Shown here in pieces: positions 42,291 through 50,831 of a stretch of 64,000 nucleotides of DNA. The notes below the pieces were generated by a model, which saw only the letters and a list, made by a program, of their open reading frames with translations, had not been told where the DNA came from and did no database searches. Numbering within the stretch: the stretch's first letter is position 1; every line of letters starts with the position of its first letter. A program made the position numbers and the translations under genes. The stretch is from Streptoalloteichus hindustanus (GTDB lineage: Bacteria > Actinomycetota > Actinomycetes > Mycobacteriales > Pseudonocardiaceae). The stretch is taken from NCBI RefSeq assembly GCF_900129375.1, contig NZ_FQVN01000004.1, positions 62,001-126,000 on the forward strand, written 5' to 3'.

Positions 42291-43325
42291 ATGTCCCTCG
42301 ACCACAGCGGACATCTCGGCGGCCCCCCACCCCAGGTCCCGCCGCCGCTCACCGACCGCAACGTCTACTTCACCGGCAAGTTCATGACGGCCAAGGACTT
42401 CGCCGCCGACACCGACTACCTGCTCAGCCGGCTTCGCCTGCACAACCGCGTGTTCCACGGCTGGGGTGTCGTCCAGGGGATGGCGGTGACGCACCACCCC
42501 AGGGGTGAGTGCAGGAACTGGGCGGTGGTGGAGCCGGGGTGGGCCATCGACCGCCTGGGGCGCGAACTCGTGCTCGCCGCCAGGAAGCCGGTCTGCCTGC
42601 CGCTGGGGCCGTCCGCCTGCGGGGACCAGCCGTCGCGGGACAAGCCCTTCCTGCTCTGCGCGAAGTTCGACCAGCAACTCGCGGAGGAGGTCCCCGCCTT
42701 CTACGACGGGGCCGCCGACGCGGAGGCGAAGCAGTACAACCGGTACCGGGACGCGGTCGTGCTGAGTCTGGCCGACCTGGACACCACGGACGAGCAACTG
42801 GTGCCCCTCGCCCGGATCGTGCCCAAGGGCAACGGGAACTACGACATCGAGCCGGTCCCCACCCCGTTGTCCACGACGTTGACCCGCATCACCCGGATCA
42901 ACTGGACTCACGGAGGCGACTGGAACCCCGTGCCGGAACTGCGCGTGGACTTCGAGCGTCCGCTCCGCGAGTCGACGGATGCGGGCCGGGGCGTGAACCA
43001 GTGGACCTTCCTGGTCGAGTACTCCACTGATCCGAAGGAGGCGCGGAAACCCGTCCCCTTCCGCGGTCCACCGCGGCTCGACCAGAGCACCCGGCAGAGC
43101 GCCAGCTACGAGTGGGACCCGGAGTTCCTCCACCAGCTCAAGCCGGGAACCGTGATCCACGTGACCCTGTGCTGCGACTTCCTGGAGGACGAACGCGGGT
43201 GCGCGGTGGACGGCACCTTCCTGCTGGGACGACTTCCCAGCGGCAACGGAGCGCCGGGCGGCGACTTCCGGAGCTGGCTCGTGATCGGCGGCGGCCGCGC
43301 TGGCGGCGAGGAGCGACGGACATGA
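42291..43325 (+). CDS. eCIS accessory protein, WGVV-family paralogue 1
   Basis: 344 aa. No named family recalled. The N-terminus has NVYFTGKFMTAKDFAADTDY, HNRVFHGWGVVQGMAV, then WAVVEPGWAIDRLGRELVLA: a helix-turn motif followed by a beta module, shared with the genes at 43322 and 45559 and in reduced form at 44565. The rest is beta-rich with several Cys (CGDQ, CC near the end). Placement between gpI-like and tape-measure genes suggests a baseplate-peripheral or fibre-attachment part. ATGA overlap with the next gene. Confidence 0.75.
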   Translation: MSLDHSGHLGGPPPQVPPPLTDRNVYFTGKFMTAKDFAADTDYLLSRLRLHNRVFHGWGVVQGMAVTHHPRGECRNWAVVEPGWAIDRLGRELVLAARKPVCLPLGPSACGDQPSRDKPFLLCAKFDQQLAEEVPAFYDGAADAEAKQYNRYRDAVVLSLADLDTTDEQLVPLARIVPKGNGNYDIEPVPTPLSTTLTRITRINWTHGGDWNPVPELRVDFERPLRESTDAGRGVNQWTFLVEYSTDPKEARKPVPFRGPPRLDQSTRQSASYEWDPEFLHQLKPGTVIHVTLCCDFLEDERGCAVDGTFLLGRLPSGNGAPGGDFRSWLVIGGGRAGGEERRT

Positions 43326-44551
43326 CGGACATGACAACCCCGAGCACTTCCGCCACCCCCAACCCCACCGATGACGAGGACCCGTCGCAGGGGAAGCCGG
43401 TGGCGAGGACGCTCCACGAACTCGCGCGCCCCCTGTTCTTCGCCGGTCAGATGCTGACCGAGGACGACCTGACCGCGCTCGTGACCTGGGTCCAGGACAG
43501 GCTCTGGCTGGCCACGCTCCGGCAGGGCTGGGGTGTGGTCAGGGGACTCCACCTGTCGGCCGCCGAGGCAGCGAAGATCAGCGTGGCTCCCGGCTGCGCG
43601 GTGACCCCCAACGGGGACGACGTGGTCGTGCCCAAGGCGGAGGTGAAGGATCTCACCAAGGATCTCAGCTCGGTCTGCACGACCGGCCTGTCCTGCGTCG
43701 TCGACCTCGTGCTCCGCTACGCGGAGGAGGGGTACCGGCCGGTCAAGGGGCTGCGCGCGCCCGGCACACGCTCCACACAGGACAGTCAGTGCGGTTCGGT
43801 GAACGGCGATGGCGGCCAGGGCGGTGGGCAGTGCGACAACTCCCGCATGGCCGAGAAGTTCTGCCTCGAGGCGACCCCGGTGACGGGGAACCCGGAGGAC
43901 CCTGCCGACTGGACGGCGTGGCAGAAGAGCTACTGCGATGCCGTCCAGCCACTCCAGAAGTCCGTCGACGACGGGTTCCCCGGCACGAGAACTCCCGACG
44001 ACCGCAGGAAGTGGCTCCGAGCACTGCTGTCCCCACCACCCCAGCGGCACTCCTTTCTCGTCGCGGCCGTGGAGAAAGCCGAGATGACCGACCGGAACTG
44101 CCTGGAGCTGCTCCTGTGGATCACCCTCGACCGCCTCGACGGCCTCGTGCGCGGACCCGTTCCCGCCGAACAGATCGGTGACGTCCGACTGGGCCGCGTC
44201 TGGCTGACCCGTCCCGACGAGCAGAGTCCGTGGGCGGTGCAGGACATCAGAACCACGGAGCCCTACCGCACGGTGTTCGGTCGTTCCGTGAGCCCGGCTC
44301 CCCAGGGCGAGACGAACCTGACTGAGATCGTCGGCGCGGACGTGGACGAGGTCGATCCGCTGCTGGGCCAACGCGGCATCACGGTGTCGGAGTGGGTCGA
44401 GTGGGTTCCGGACAGCAACACGAAGCTCAAGGAGATGCTCAAGGAGCCGCTGCGTGCGAAGAAGGGCGCGCTCGTCCGCCTCAGCTACTTCCAGTCGCAG
44501 CTTCCCCAGGTCCCGCAACGGCGGTGGATCGTGGGTGTCACCAGCCTCTGA
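43322..44551 (+). CDS. eCIS accessory protein, WGVV-family paralogue 2
   Basis: 409 aa. ATG at 43322 overlaps the upstream stop. The family N-terminus reads ARPLFFAGQMLTEDDLTALV, LRQGWGVVRGLHLS, then VAPGCAVTPNGDDVVVP. A Cys-containing middle (CTTGLSCVVDLVLRY, CDNSRMAEKFCLE) and a C-terminal region with helices and VRLSYFQSQLPQVPQRRWIV follow. No enzymatic motif. Same inferred position on the particle as paralogue 1. Confidence 0.75.
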   Translation: MTDMTTPSTSATPNPTDDEDPSQGKPVARTLHELARPLFFAGQMLTEDDLTALVTWVQDRLWLATLRQGWGVVRGLHLSAAEAAKISVAPGCAVTPNGDDVVVPKAEVKDLTKDLSSVCTTGLSCVVDLVLRYAEEGYRPVKGLRAPGTRSTQDSQCGSVNGDGGQGGGQCDNSRMAEKFCLEATPVTGNPEDPADWTAWQKSYCDAVQPLQKSVDDGFPGTRTPDDRRKWLRALLSPPPQRHSFLVAAVEKAEMTDRNCLELLLWITLDRLDGLVRGPVPAEQIGDVRLGRVWLTRPDEQSPWAVQDIRTTEPYRTVFGRSVSPAPQGETNLTEIVGADVDEVDPLLGQRGITVSEWVEWVPDSNTKLKEMLKEPLRAKKGALVRLSYFQSQLPQVPQRRWIVGVTSL

Positions 44552-44564
44552 CAGGAGGGACGAC

Positions 44565-45530
44565 GTGTCACTACCAGCCCCACGGCATGACCGGCCCCGG
44601 TACGTGGAGGGGCAGACGTTGGACGCGGCCACCTGGGAGGGCGAGCGGCACTACCGGGCGGAGGCGCGCGCCGAGCACGACGAGGACGTGCACCCGCACG
44701 CCGCGGTGGTCGCGGCGAACGTGCTTTCTCCCACCGGCGCCACCGTCCTGATCGGCAGGGCGAAGGCTGGTGTCGCGTTCGCGGTCGACGTTCCCAGCAC
44801 CGGAGGTCCCGCGCGCCGACTCAGCCTGGGCGCGGACCAGAACTGCGCGATGACGGGATCTGTGGTCACGAGCGGACTTGAGCTGGGGGGTCAGGGGCCG
44901 TTCTCCTTCGGTGAGTGTCAGGCGGCGCCCTCGGGTTCCCAGCCCTGGTGCTGGTACCGGCTCAGAAGGAGCGGGGGAGACGACGACAGCGCGCCACCGA
45001 ATCCTCAGTGGCGCATCGAACTGCCGACACCGTTGGCGGAAGGGGTCCTGGATCCGAACCAGGTCAGTGTGCGAACCGTCGACTCCGGAGGTGCCCGCGT
45101 TCCGGTGCTCAGCGTCAACGCCGGTGGTGTCACCGCTGTCGGCGGAACGCTCAAGGTCCAGGGGATGATCGTCCTCAACTCGCCGCCGGGCACCGCGACG
45201 CCGGAGAACGCTCTCCGGGTGACCGTCCAGCCCGCGCAGAGCAAGAAGAACACGCTGGACGTCACGGTGACGATCACGAACGCCGGGCCGCTGCCCGTTC
45301 CGGAGGCGTCGGTCGTGGTGACGGTGGCCCTGGCCAACGGAGCGGTGACCAAACTCCTCGGAACCAGACCGAAACTCCCACCGAACGGGACCGCCCTGGT
45401 CACGGACACCATCGACGTCGGGGCGAGTGGGCCGGCCCGCGTGGTGGCGAATGTCCTCGGCGTGCTGCCGACCCGTCAGCTCTGCCACGGATGCGGCGTC
45501 AGCGAGTGGCAGCTCCAGGAGAACCCCTGA
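44565..45530 (+). CDS. eCIS accessory protein, shortened WGVV-family relative
   Basis: 321 aa from GTG at 44565, with AGGAGGGA before it. Only the first module of the family is kept: RPRYVEGQTLDAATWEGERH, then YRAEARAEHDEDVHPHA, without the WGVV strand. The remainder is beta-rich, with LKVQGMIVLNSPPG and a CARDB/Ig-like stretch (TLDVTVTITNAGPLPVPEAS) near the end. It may be a fibre or decoration subunit. Function unknown. Confidence 0.7.
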   Translation: MSLPAPRHDRPRYVEGQTLDAATWEGERHYRAEARAEHDEDVHPHAAVVAANVLSPTGATVLIGRAKAGVAFAVDVPSTGGPARRLSLGADQNCAMTGSVVTSGLELGGQGPFSFGECQAAPSGSQPWCWYRLRRSGGDDDSAPPNPQWRIELPTPLAEGVLDPNQVSVRTVDSGGARVPVLSVNAGGVTAVGGTLKVQGMIVLNSPPGTATPENALRVTVQPAQSKKNTLDVTVTITNAGPLPVPEASVVVTVALANGAVTKLLGTRPKLPPNGTALVTDTIDVGASGPARVVANVLGVLPTRQLCHGCGVSEWQLQENP

Positions 45531-45558
45531 CCCTGCCCCGTCTCCCGCGGAGGACACT

Positions 45559-46803
45559 GTGGACGAGGACCGCATCAAGCGGGTGAGCTACTCGGACGGC
45601 CAGTACCTGCGGCTGGAGGACTTCCAGGCCGAGCAGGACTACCACGTGCGCATGCGCCGTCGGCACAACCTCGCCGGCCACACCTGGGGAGTCGTCACCG
45701 GCCTGGAACTCCTGGCTGAGCGGGACAAGCTCTCGGTGCAGCCGGGGTTCGCCATCGACGGCTACGGGCGGGAGCTCGTCCTGCTGTCGCGGGCGGACGT
45801 GCCGATCCAGCCCAGCGCCGACGAGGTGCGGACCTACGACGTCTGGCTGTACTACTACTGCTACGCGGTCGATCCCGCGCCTCCCGGGTACGCCACCTGC
45901 CCGCAGAAGGACGTCCCGTGGTCGAACTACTACCGCTGGGTGGAGGAGCCACGGGTTCTGGTCACTCCCGCGCACGGGCCGCCCAAACCGGACGAGCCGC
46001 CGGCGGTTCCCGAGGGCGACCGGAAGTTCGGCCCCGTCCACCCCTCGCCCGACGAGGCCGCCAAGTGGCCGGTTCTGCTCGCCCGCGTGATGGCGGGCGG
46101 GCAGACCACCCACTTCTTCGAGATCGACTACAGCTGTCGTCGCTACGTGGGGGTGCGCGCGGGCTCGGTCTGCCACCCGGACGGCACCGTGCGCCTGGAT
46201 CTCACCCCCACCGGGACCGACCCGAAACGCGACTTCGGGGTCATCCTCCGCAAGGAGGACAAGGACCAGGAACTCCTCGCCGTCAGTGAGAACGGAACAC
46301 GGTTCCCGAAGGGGATGACGGTCGCCGGCGAGATCAGGGTCGACGGCGGCGCACTGGCCTTCCCCGCTTCGGAGGTCACCCCCACCACTCAGCTCCCGTG
46401 GAAGGTGTACACGGCGAAGGAAGCCGCGACCAACAGGCAGGAGCTCCGCGTCGAACTACCTGACGACCGCAAGAGCGCCCTGGTGGTCGGCGCGTGGTCG
46501 ACCGAGAAGAACTGTTTCGCCCCGCTCCTGTCGATCGGGGCGGACAACACCGTGACCGTCCACGGCACGTTGGTGGTGAACGGCAAGCTGGAAGGGGGAG
46601 TGGGAGGCACGCGAGAGGGGCCGGACGCCGTGCCACCCGCGCCACCTGAGGTGTCGCTTTCCGAAGGCATCGCCGACATGTTCGGGGCGTGCCCCGAACT
46701 CATTCCGCGGCTCGTCGAGCTGCTGAGGGCGCGACACCCGGCGGCGGCCCAGGTCCTGGCGGAGGTCGTCGGCCAACACGGGCGCAGGGACCCGGGAGCG
46801 TGA
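45559..46803 (+). CDS. eCIS accessory protein, WGVV-family paralogue 3
   Basis: 414 aa from GTG at 45559, after GGAGG. Clearest family copy: KRVSYSDGQYLRLEDFQAEQ, DYHVRMRRRHNLAGHTWGVV, TGLELL, then QPGFAIDGYGRELVLLSRAD. A Tyr-rich VWLYYYCYAVDP segment follows, and after residue 330 a beta repeat (TVTVHGTLVVNGKLEGG) like those in fibre shafts, then a Pro-rich linker and a C-terminal helix. The module order head-helix-shaft supports a fibre or adaptor role, not proven. Confidence 0.75.
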   Translation: MDEDRIKRVSYSDGQYLRLEDFQAEQDYHVRMRRRHNLAGHTWGVVTGLELLAERDKLSVQPGFAIDGYGRELVLLSRADVPIQPSADEVRTYDVWLYYYCYAVDPAPPGYATCPQKDVPWSNYYRWVEEPRVLVTPAHGPPKPDEPPAVPEGDRKFGPVHPSPDEAAKWPVLLARVMAGGQTTHFFEIDYSCRRYVGVRAGSVCHPDGTVRLDLTPTGTDPKRDFGVILRKEDKDQELLAVSENGTRFPKGMTVAGEIRVDGGALAFPASEVTPTTQLPWKVYTAKEAATNRQELRVELPDDRKSALVVGAWSTEKNCFAPLLSIGADNTVTVHGTLVVNGKLEGGVGGTREGPDAVPPAPPEVSLSEGIADMFGACPELIPRLVELLRARHPAAAQVLAEVVGQHGRRDPGA

Positions 46804-46806
46804 CCG

Positions 46807-49542
46807 GTGGACGCCCAGATCACGACACTGCACTGCGAATACCTGGCCACCGCCACCGATCCCGCCCTTCCCGAGCGGATTCACCGGATGGTCCGGACAG
46901 ATCTCGCCGCCGCGCTGGAAGCCGAACTCGCCCCGGTCCTCGGCGCGGACCCGGCCGTGTACCTGATCCGCGACCTGGTCGCCGACGTGCGGCTCGACAC
47001 CAGGGAACCGAACCTGCCACGCCAGTGGGCGCGGCAACTCGGGTCCGCCGTCGTCGCCGCGCTCACCCGAGCCGGTCGGGACTCCGACAACGTCGTCCGC
47101 TTCCCCGACGAGGCCGCCTATCTCGCCTCCTACCTGCTCGCCCACGTCCGGGGATCGGCCGGGAACGAGTGGTACCACCGTCCGCTGGCCCGGTTCCACC
47201 GCGCCCCGGTCGGCGTGGTGGTACGCCAGGCGATACCGGCGCACGACCTCCTTCCCGTGCTCGCCGCGCTGTACCGGCGCGGCGCACTGCCCGAGGTCCT
47301 GGACGCGGTGGGAAGCGACGTGTTGGCGGAAGTCGCCGCACTTTCCCTGTCCACTGTGGATAGAAGGGTCGAGTCCCCCTCGATCTTGGCCGGGCCGTCC
47401 ACGACCGACGACGCCCTGGTCGCCGTCGCACTGCGCGTATCCGACGCCTGTTCCTTGTGGACCAACGGACCTCAGCCGGCACTGGCTGCCACCTGGCGTC
47501 GGCAATCCTCGACACCGCCCGACTGGCGAAACCCGGACTCGCTGACCGAGGACGTGGCCGACCTCCTGTCGCATCTGGCCGAGACCGGTGCCGTGCGCCT
47601 GCCACCGCGAGAGATCCCGGCTTCGCTGCGCGCCGAACTGGAGTGGCTCAACCTGCCGCTCCTGGAAACACGCCTGCGCGAGCGACGCCATGCGCCATTC
47701 CGGCTGGAGAGATCGCCATCGGCACAGGATGACGGGCAGCGCGCCCCGAGTTTTCCGCACCGCAGCGGGAAGTTCCGGTGTCGGCCGGCTGGAACCCGCG
47801 TTCCACTCGATCCTGGTGGACTGGTCGTGGGGCGTGCTCCGCTGTTGGCCCCGGCCGGCACGCCTTCTCTCTGGAGCCCTGACGCGGTGTGGGAGGCGCA
47901 GTGGGGCTCCGTGACCGCGGACCTGGTCGCGATCGCGCGGAGCGGGAAGGTGGACGTGGGTGAGTTGGTCCGTGTCCTCCTCGGTCTCGGTATCCCCGAG
48001 CGATGGGCGGTCGCACTGACCCGTGGAGAGCTCACCTGGTCCGAGTTGGCCCGTCGAGCGATTCGTGGTCCCACGTCCCGTGCGGAAACGAGCAGCACCA
48101 CGTTCCCGTTCCCGGAACCCGACCTGCTCCCGCACGTCGGCCGGTCGCCGGCGAACGAGATGTCCCGCCTGTCCGGGAGCCTTGATCCGACAGGAGTCAC
48201 GGACTCCGCGATCCCCGACGTGTGGCGACGCGCCTCCAGAACGCACATCCCGTTGTTCGGCGGTGTTTCCCTCGCTTCGGATCGTGCCCTGAGCAGTGAC
48301 GGACCAGGACCCAACACACCAGGAACGGACGACAGCGTGGCGACGACGACCCAGGAGAAGCCCGACCCGAAACGGGAGAACGCGCCGATCGGCCCGGAGG
48401 AGACGGCTGTGCTCCGGGCACTGCTGAACCTCGTCACCGCCGAACCGGGTGCGGTGGAGCTCCGCACCCGCCTCGCGGCGGCCGGACCGGGCCCCTACTC
48501 GGTGCTCCTGCTCCGGGCGGCCCTCGCGACTCGACACCCGGGCACGACGTCGAGCGCCTCCGCCGAGGACGCCGTGACCCACCTCATGCGAAGGTGGACC
48601 GAGACACTGGTGGCGTCGGCCAGGACGACGTACCCGAGGACGCGGACAGCGGAGTGCGGAGAGCCGGACTCGCGACCACGGCCGCGACAGGTCAGCGGGG
48701 GAGAGGCAACGAGCGCCGAAGCACCCGTGCCTGTGGCGGTGGATCGTCACCCACATCGGTTGGCACCGCCAGAACTGTCTACAAGAGACGTCCTCAGTGG
48801 ACAATCGTCCGCTCCTGAGGGAAGCCGACATCCGCAACCCCCGCAACCGCGAGCGAGCGAGGAGGACAAGCTGGTCGCGGCCCTGCTGTCGGCCAGGACG
48901 TCGACCACCGCCGACGCGTCGGACAGCCCGTGCGCGGGCGTGCTTCTCCTCCTCCGGGCCGTCCTGGACCTCCGCCTCCCCGGCATCCTCACCCGCGTCG
49001 GGCTCGGGCACCTGCTGACCGCCACGCTGCTCGCCCTCGCCACCCGACTCACCGGGGCGCCACCCCACGACCCCGCCGTGGTGGCCTTCGCCGGAACGCC
49101 GGCCGGCGACGTCGAGGAACTGCTCCAGCCCTGGCTGGACCTCCCCGAGGAGGAGTGCGTCGCGCTTGGCGACGCTGTGGTCGAAGCCCTTGTGGCGCAA
49201 CACGTCATCGACGCCCCGGACCAGCTCGACAGCGGCGCCGCCCTGGCGGAGGGCCGACTCGGCCGCTTTGAGGCGGACCGGACGCTCGGCGTGCTCGCGG
49301 TCGCCGTGGTGCGGGCCTGGGCGCGGTGGCTGGGGCGGTTCGCCGGATCGAGCGTGCCCTACCTGGTCGCCCACTTCGCGCGCCGACCGGGGCGGGTCCG
49401 GCTGTCCGAACGGGAGTTGGTCGTCGAGCTCGCACCCGGCCCGCTGGACGTGGTCGTGCGACTCGCGGGCTACGACGCTCCGCTCACCACCGTGCCCTGG
49501 CTCGACGGGCGAGCCGTGACCTACCGGTTGGAGGCGGCATGA
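46807..49542 (+). CDS. eCIS tape-measure protein (CIS_TMP, Pvc14-like)
   Basis: 911 aa from GTG at 46807. The N-terminus ITTLHCEYLATATDPALPER and LAPVLGADPAVYLIRDLVAD match the eCIS tape-measure family; long helical and Pro/Arg-rich segments fill the middle (residues 300-690), and a conserved-looking end VGLGHLLTATLLALATRLTG to VPWLDGRAVTYRLEA closes it. Its length sets tube length in this class. It is the longest gene of the locus and lies, as in Pvc/Afp, near the end. Confidence 0.87.
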   Translation: MDAQITTLHCEYLATATDPALPERIHRMVRTDLAAALEAELAPVLGADPAVYLIRDLVADVRLDTREPNLPRQWARQLGSAVVAALTRAGRDSDNVVRFPDEAAYLASYLLAHVRGSAGNEWYHRPLARFHRAPVGVVVRQAIPAHDLLPVLAALYRRGALPEVLDAVGSDVLAEVAALSLSTVDRRVESPSILAGPSTTDDALVAVALRVSDACSLWTNGPQPALAATWRRQSSTPPDWRNPDSLTEDVADLLSHLAETGAVRLPPREIPASLRAELEWLNLPLLETRLRERRHAPFRLERSPSAQDDGQRAPSFPHRSGKFRCRPAGTRVPLDPGGLVVGRAPLLAPAGTPSLWSPDAVWEAQWGSVTADLVAIARSGKVDVGELVRVLLGLGIPERWAVALTRGELTWSELARRAIRGPTSRAETSSTTFPFPEPDLLPHVGRSPANEMSRLSGSLDPTGVTDSAIPDVWRRASRTHIPLFGGVSLASDRALSSDGPGPNTPGTDDSVATTTQEKPDPKRENAPIGPEETAVLRALLNLVTAEPGAVELRTRLAAAGPGPYSVLLLRAALATRHPGTTSSASAEDAVTHLMRRWTETLVASARTTYPRTRTAECGEPDSRPRPRQVSGGEATSAEAPVPVAVDRHPHRLAPPELSTRDVLSGQSSAPEGSRHPQPPQPRASEEDKLVAALLSARTSTTADASDSPCAGVLLLLRAVLDLRLPGILTRVGLGHLLTATLLALATRLTGAPPHDPAVVAFAGTPAGDVEELLQPWLDLPEEECVALGDAVVEALVAQHVIDAPDQLDSGAALAEGRLGRFEADRTLGVLAVAVVRAWARWLGRFAGSSVPYLVAHFARRPGRVRLSERELVVELAPGPLDVVVRLAGYDAPLTTVPWLDGRAVTYRLEAA

Positions 49543-49595
49543 CCGAGACCGGCCACCACGACAGCACCAGTCCCCGTTCAGAGGAAGCAGGGTAG
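49539..49595 (+). CDS. possible 18-aa leader peptide or remnant
   Basis: ATG at 49539 overlaps the tape-measure stop (ATGA) and opens a frame MTETGHHDSTSPRSEEAG, stopping seven bases before the next start. The tight coupling fits a real translated spacer that hands ribosomes to the next gene; it may also be a chance frame. No family. Confidence 0.3.
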   Translation: MTETGHHDSTSPRSEEAG

Positions 49596-49601
49596 GCGGC
49601 C

Positions 49602-49925
49602 ATGGGACAGCAGATCATCTTCGGGACCGTCACCGCGACGGGGGAGACGCGGGGCGAGGGTTTCCTCGTCCAGGCGATCGAGAACCGCACCGGGATGCTG
49701 GACGTCCTGTTCGTGAACGGCGCGTATTTCCGGGAACCCCCAGCCGTCACCGCGACCCAGCTCTACCCGGATGACCCCGCGACCGTGACGATCGTGAACA
49801 CCCTGGCGAACCTGGTCGTCCTGGGCGTGACGGAGCGCGGGTTCCGCATCCAGACGGGCGCGCCCAACGGCCACCCGCTGGCCAGGGGCTTCAGCTTCGT
49901 CGCCGTCGGATTCTCGCTTGAGTGA
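49602..49925 (+). CDS. H-type-lectin-like fibre tip protein
   Basis: 107 aa. The sequence moves from an N-terminal GTVTATGETRGEGFLVQAI strand pair through LDVLFVNGAYFREPPAVTAT to a last strand ARGFSFVAVGFSLE. Alternating strands with F..PPAV.AT and a closing FSF(I/V)A.G are usual in H-type-lectin and phage tail-fibre receptor domains. A receptor-binding tip is inferred. It follows the tape measure rather than the gpI-like gene. Confidence 0.55.
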   Translation: MGQQIIFGTVTATGETRGEGFLVQAIENRTGMLDVLFVNGAYFREPPAVTATQLYPDDPATVTIVNTLANLVVLGVTERGFRIQTGAPNGHPLARGFSFVAVGFSLE

Positions 49926-49951
49926 CCTGCCAGCAGAAGGAGGACCGCGCC

Positions 49952-50791
49952 ATGAGCGACGAGTTGCACTGGGCGATCTTCGACGGCAACGCCTGGAGTC
50001 CGAAGGGGCAGATCGGCACCTGCACCACGTCCCACGCACCGGCTCTGGCCGTCTACAAGAACGCGCTGTACTGCGCGTACACCGCGACGGACAAGAAAGT
50101 GAACTGGATGAAACTGAACGGGAGCTGGTCGGACCCGGCGCAGATCGCCGACAGCATGTCCAGCGACGCTCCCGCCCTCGCTGTCGCCCAGGACAAGCTC
50201 TACTGCGCGCACCGGGGAGCGGACCATGACACGAAGTTGTACTCGGTGGCACTGACCGGCAACACGTGGGAGAGCACGAGGAGCGAGATCTCCGGTGTCG
50301 TCTCCAGCCTGGGCCCTGGCCTCGCGACGTACAAGAACAACCTGTACTGCGTCTGCTACGACGACCAGACGAAGAAGTTGGCGACCCAGGTCAGGGATGC
50401 GGGCCAGTGGAAGGTGGGACCGGCGCCGGACGGCAGCCCGCAGGGGGCGCCCGCGCTCGCCGCGTACCAGGCACGTCTGTGGTGCGCCTATCCCGGCAAG
50501 GAAGAGGGCTCCAGCCTGAACTGGACCACTCTTGTGGGGACATCCTGGCGAGCGGAGCAGGACTTCCCCCAGCACGTCGGTGGATCGAAGCCGGCGCTGT
50601 CCGTCTACTCCGGACTGCTGCACTGCTTCCACCTCGACACCGATGGATCGTCGTTGTCCTGGAGCACTTCCCGTGGTGACGGCTGGAGCCAGGACCAGCG
50701 CACGGGCCTCAGGTCGAAGAGCGCGCCCGGGGTGGCACCCCTGGCGGACAAGCTGTACTGCGTCTACGTCAACCCCTCCTCACATCCCTGA
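49952..50791 (+). CDS. six-bladed beta-propeller, lectin-like protein
   Basis: 279 aa from ATG 49952, after AAGGAGG. Six repeats of about 45 residues each contain an APALAVYKNALYCAY-type strand followed by a W-containing strand: APALAVYKNALYCAYTA, APALAVAQDKLYCAHRG, GPGLATYKNNLYCVCYD, APALAAYQARLWCAYPG, KPALSVYSGLLHCFHLD, APGVAPLADKLYCVYVN. This geometry fits a six-bladed propeller such as fucose-binding or sialidase-like lectins. No catalytic residues were recognised. A target-binding role on the particle is inferred from its place between fibre and cargo genes. Confidence 0.75.
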   Translation: MSDELHWAIFDGNAWSPKGQIGTCTTSHAPALAVYKNALYCAYTATDKKVNWMKLNGSWSDPAQIADSMSSDAPALAVAQDKLYCAHRGADHDTKLYSVALTGNTWESTRSEISGVVSSLGPGLATYKNNLYCVCYDDQTKKLATQVRDAGQWKVGPAPDGSPQGAPALAAYQARLWCAYPGKEEGSSLNWTTLVGTSWRAEQDFPQHVGGSKPALSVYSGLLHCFHLDTDGSSLSWSTSRGDGWSQDQRTGLRSKSAPGVAPLADKLYCVYVNPSSHP

Positions 50792-50831
50792 TCCCGACCA
50801 ACACCGACGACCGGTGACGGGAGGCAGTCGC

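Noticed and set aside
46456-49374. 972-codon minus-strand frame across the tape-measure gene
   Set aside because: Low-complexity antisense shadow of a GC-rich gene.
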